Shown in pieces: positions 7,766-9,108 of a stretch of DNA of 9,108 bases. Position numbers and translations under genes: made by a program. The stretch lies in NCBI GenBank assembly GCA_017881705.1, contig JADGQP010000068.1, forward strand, positions 1 to 9,108, given 5' to 3'. The first letter of the stretch is position 1, and each line of letters opens with the position of its first letter. The DNA is from Christensenellaceae bacterium. Lineage in GTDB: Bacteria > Bacillota > Clostridia > Christensenellales > Aristaeellaceae. Below the pieces are notes generated by a model that saw only the letters and a program-made list of their open reading frames with translations, did not search any database and was not told the DNA's origin.

Positions 7766-7796
7766 ATTATAATTGACTTTTACCGGTTGTGCGCAA
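7766..7796 (-). promoter_or_regulatory. Candidate operon promoter with weak -35
   Basis: On the minus strand TATAAT (7771-7766) is a consensus -10. The best -35, TTGCGC (7796-7791), matches only its first three bases and sits at a long 19-base spacing. This predicts a start near 7759 and a leader of fewer than 20 bases before the lectin-fold gene. A good -10 with a poor -35 is what is expected of an activator-dependent promoter, which fits the divergent AraC gene. Confidence 0.5.
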
Positions 7797-7802
7797 TATA
7801 AT
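7773..7802 (+). promoter_or_regulatory. Promoter of the AraC-family gene
   Basis: TTGACT (7773-7778) and TATAAT (7797-7802) with an 18-base spacer form a near-consensus sigma-A promoter. It predicts a start near 7809 and a leader of about 46 bases before the ATG at 7855. Its -35 lies one base from the -10 of the opposing operon promoter, so the two RNA polymerase sites physically overlap. Confidence 0.7.
7787..7796. promoter_or_regulatory. Near-palindrome TTGTGCGCAA, possible operator
   Basis: TTGTGCGCAA matches its own reverse complement at 8 of 10 positions. It fills the spacer of the araC promoter and covers the weak -35 of the operon promoter. A regulator bound here would affect both directions. 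The evidence is position and symmetry only; AraC proteins more often use direct repeats. Confidence 0.25.
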
Positions 7803-7844
7803 GAATGACCTTACTATATACGGAACGGATTGTCTAAATTATTT

Positions 7845-7849
7845 GGAGG
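7845..7849 (+). promoter_or_regulatory. Shine-Dalgarno that fixes the AraC start
   Basis: GGAGG lies 5 bases before the ATG at 7855. It rules in that start over the in-frame GTG at 7789 and ATG at 7801, both of which lie at or upstream of the predicted transcription start. Confidence 0.8.
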
Positions 7850-7854
7850 TTATT

Positions 7855-8706
7855 ATGCCATATCCTTATCTTACGGAATTGCCTATCTGGATCAACGCTT
7901 GCAGGCAAGGCCTGGTGGGCGCGTCCATGTTGCTCAACAACGATGGCGATGATAACTGTGTACTGCAAGTATTATCAGGACATTGCAACGTTATTTGTAA
8001 TAACAGTCACCGAGTGCTGGGGGCGCGGTCCGTCGTTATTTTAGGCCGAAGTACACGCGCGGAACTGGTTGGCGACTCGGAACAGGAATGTAGATATATA
8101 TTATTAACGTATCGCAATGTACAATCTGCACCCTACCTTGATTTGAACCACCTTTGCCTGGCCGCGCCGCTTATCGATTCCTTCTTTGCCCAGAAGACCC
8201 GTTTTTGCACGTTGGAAGATCGGCAATATATTAACATAACGCTCGGGGAAATCCGCTATGAGTGGGAAAACAGCCTGAGCGAAAGGGAAACCGCGCTGCA
8301 CGGCGCGATGGAAAACCTGTTTGTAAAGCTGGCGCGTTCCTTCCACAGCCAATACCGTTTCGCGGGTGTGCATTACCTGACGGACGCGAAAAACTACATC
8401 TATACTCACCTGCAGCAGCCACTTTCGGTAGAAGATATCGCGCGCGAGGTGGGAATCAGCCGGTCTTACCTGGAGGCGCTTTTTAACCGGTATATGCGGG
8501 GCGGTATTGTGGATTATCTTCACGCGGTGCGCTGTGACCATGCGGCACAGCTGTTGTCCAGCACAAGGTTTCAAATTATCGATATCGCTATGGATTCGGG
8601 CTTTACCAACCGCCAGCATTTTGCGCGCGTCTTCCGGGAAATCTACGGCTCCACCCCGTCGGAATACCGCAAGCGAAACGGCCGGAGCCTGATGAAAACC
8701 CGCTGA
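7855..8706 (+). CDS. AraC/XylS-family transcriptional regulator
   Basis: A 283-residue regulator, divergent from the transporter operon. The N-terminal ~100 residues are strand-rich and fit a cupin-like ligand-sensing domain (LQVLSGHCNVICNN, then VVILGRSTRAEL). A helical linker follows (about 105-180). The C-terminal ~100 residues hold the two helix-turn-helix motifs of the family: PLSVEDIAREVGISRSYLEA (about 189-208) and FQIIDIAMDSGFTNRQHFAR (about 239-258), closing with the family signature FREIYGSTPSEYRKRNG. By family and position it probably responds to the imported compound or a breakdown product, activates the operon and may control itself through the shared intergenic region. The start is set by GGAGG. 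Not assignable to a named regulator such as AraC or MsmR. Confidence 0.93.
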   Translation: MPYPYLTELPIWINACRQGLVGASMLLNNDGDDNCVLQVLSGHCNVICNNSHRVLGARSVVILGRSTRAELVGDSEQECRYILLTYRNVQSAPYLDLNHLCLAAPLIDSFFAQKTRFCTLEDRQYINITLGEIRYEWENSLSERETALHGAMENLFVKLARSFHSQYRFAGVHYLTDAKNYIYTHLQQPLSVEDIAREVGISRSYLEALFNRYMRGGIVDYLHAVRCDHAAQLLSSTRFQIIDIAMDSGFTNRQHFARVFREIYGSTPSEYRKRNGRSLMKTR

Positions 8707-8769
8707 TACCCGGTTTGTTCCGGCACGCTTGAAGGCTGATGCCGGCGAGGCTTCCACACACGGCAAGAA

Positions 8770-8806
8770 AAACCGGCGGAAACGCCAACAACGTTTTCGC
8801 CGGTTT
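8770..8806. terminator. Strong hairpin, probable bidirectional terminator
   Basis: A 15-base-pair stem (8770-8784 with 8792-8806, one G-U pair) closes a 7-base loop. It lies 63 bases after the AraC stop and 137 bases after the stop of the minus-strand gene at the right edge. On the minus strand it is followed by a U-rich run (GGTTTTTCTT), a good intrinsic terminator. On the plus strand the trailing run is only three Ts, so termination there should be weaker. No gene is seen in the rest of the gap between 8707 and 8943. Confidence 0.75.
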
Positions 8807-8943
8807 GGAACGAGCCTATAGAGGGCTTTGTGTTCTGCTGAACGGATCCCCTGAACATGGACATCAAAACCGCGCCCTTTACCTGAACGCCCGCCGCTCA
8901 ACAACCCAAGCGTTCAACCCGCATGTGCAATTTGCTAAAATCT

Positions 8944-9108
8944 CTACTTTATATCGTACACAGCAGGAGCATATTTATAACTTCCGTCTGTGCAGATTCC
9001 GATAAATTCCATTTCGCTTGCACCTTCGAAAAATACGCGTGGAATTTCAGTTGCGAATCCCGCGTGGTCCGCAGTTTTCGAATATCCAAACGCAACCGAC
9101 AAATCGGG
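8944..9108 (-). CDS. C-terminal end of an unrecognised protein, cut by the right edge
   Basis: A minus-strand frame is open from the right edge for 54 codons to a TAG at 8944-8946. The residues look like real protein: hydrophobic and charged residues alternate, with AFGYSKTADHAGFATEIP near the start and EFIGICTDGSYKYAPAVYDIK at the end. The strand is convergent with the AraC gene, and a terminator-like hairpin with a U-run in this direction lies downstream, which supports a real gene end here. The codons appear more AT-rich than those of the transporter operon. The family is not recognised; the small strand-rich ending could belong to a secreted or surface protein, but that is a guess. Confidence 0.6.
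   Translation of the reverse strand, partial: PDLSVAFGYSKTADHAGFATEIPRVFFEGASEMEFIGICTDGSYKYAPAVYDIK

Noticed and set aside
7805..7837. Ten-codon upstream open frame in the araC leader
   Set aside because: Its ATG lies at or before the predicted transcription start and has no ribosome-binding site.
7789..7854. Extended AraC start at GTG 7789
   Set aside because: The codon lies inside the promoter, upstream of the predicted transcription start, and has no Shine-Dalgarno; the ATG at 7855 has one.
8104..8904. Minus-strand open frame (266 codons) opposite the AraC gene
   Set aside because: It is antisense to the helix-turn-helix domain and runs through the terminator hairpin; there is no recognisable domain.

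Overview
The window looks like chromosome of a fairly GC-rich member of the Firmicutes/Clostridia (gut-type Clostridiales or Christensenellales). The signs are strong AGGAGG ribosome-binding sites, a LplA/LplB/LplC-style sugar importer that carries no ATPase of its own, an AraC-family regulator beside it, and a clostridial-type secretion signal. Species cannot be fixed from the sequence alone.

Almost the whole window is one tightly packed operon on the minus strand, read from about 7760 down past position 1. Gene order is: (1) a protein with a formylglycine-generating-enzyme / C-type-lectin-like fold that lacks the catalytic cysteine pair; (2) an LplB/UgpA-like permease; (3) an LplC/CarB-like permease; (4) a secreted substrate-binding protein with a DUF3502-type C-terminus and a Thr/Glu/Ala-rich linker; (5) a beta-lactamase-fold serine hydrolase without a signal peptide; (6) a CocE/NonD-family alpha/beta hydrolase, cut by the left edge. 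Junctions are overlaps or gaps of a few bases (25-base overlap, 12-base gap, ATGA overlap, 8-base overlap). The exception is a 59-base gap before the binding-protein gene, which holds a perfect stem-loop.

A divergent AraC/XylS-family regulator starts at 7855 on the plus strand. Its strong promoter and the weaker operon promoter lie back to back in about 30 bases, which suggests that the regulator controls both. Beyond it lies a strong hairpin that fits a terminator for both strands. At the right edge is the C-terminal end of an unrecognised minus-strand gene.

Working model (inference): the AraC protein senses a carbohydrate or derivative and activates the operon. The binding protein and two permeases import an oligosaccharide-like ligand, powered by a shared MsmX-type ATPase encoded elsewhere. 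Two cytoplasmic serine hydrolases then act on ester, acyl or amide groups of the imported compound. The lectin-fold protein at the head of the operon is the least explained part.
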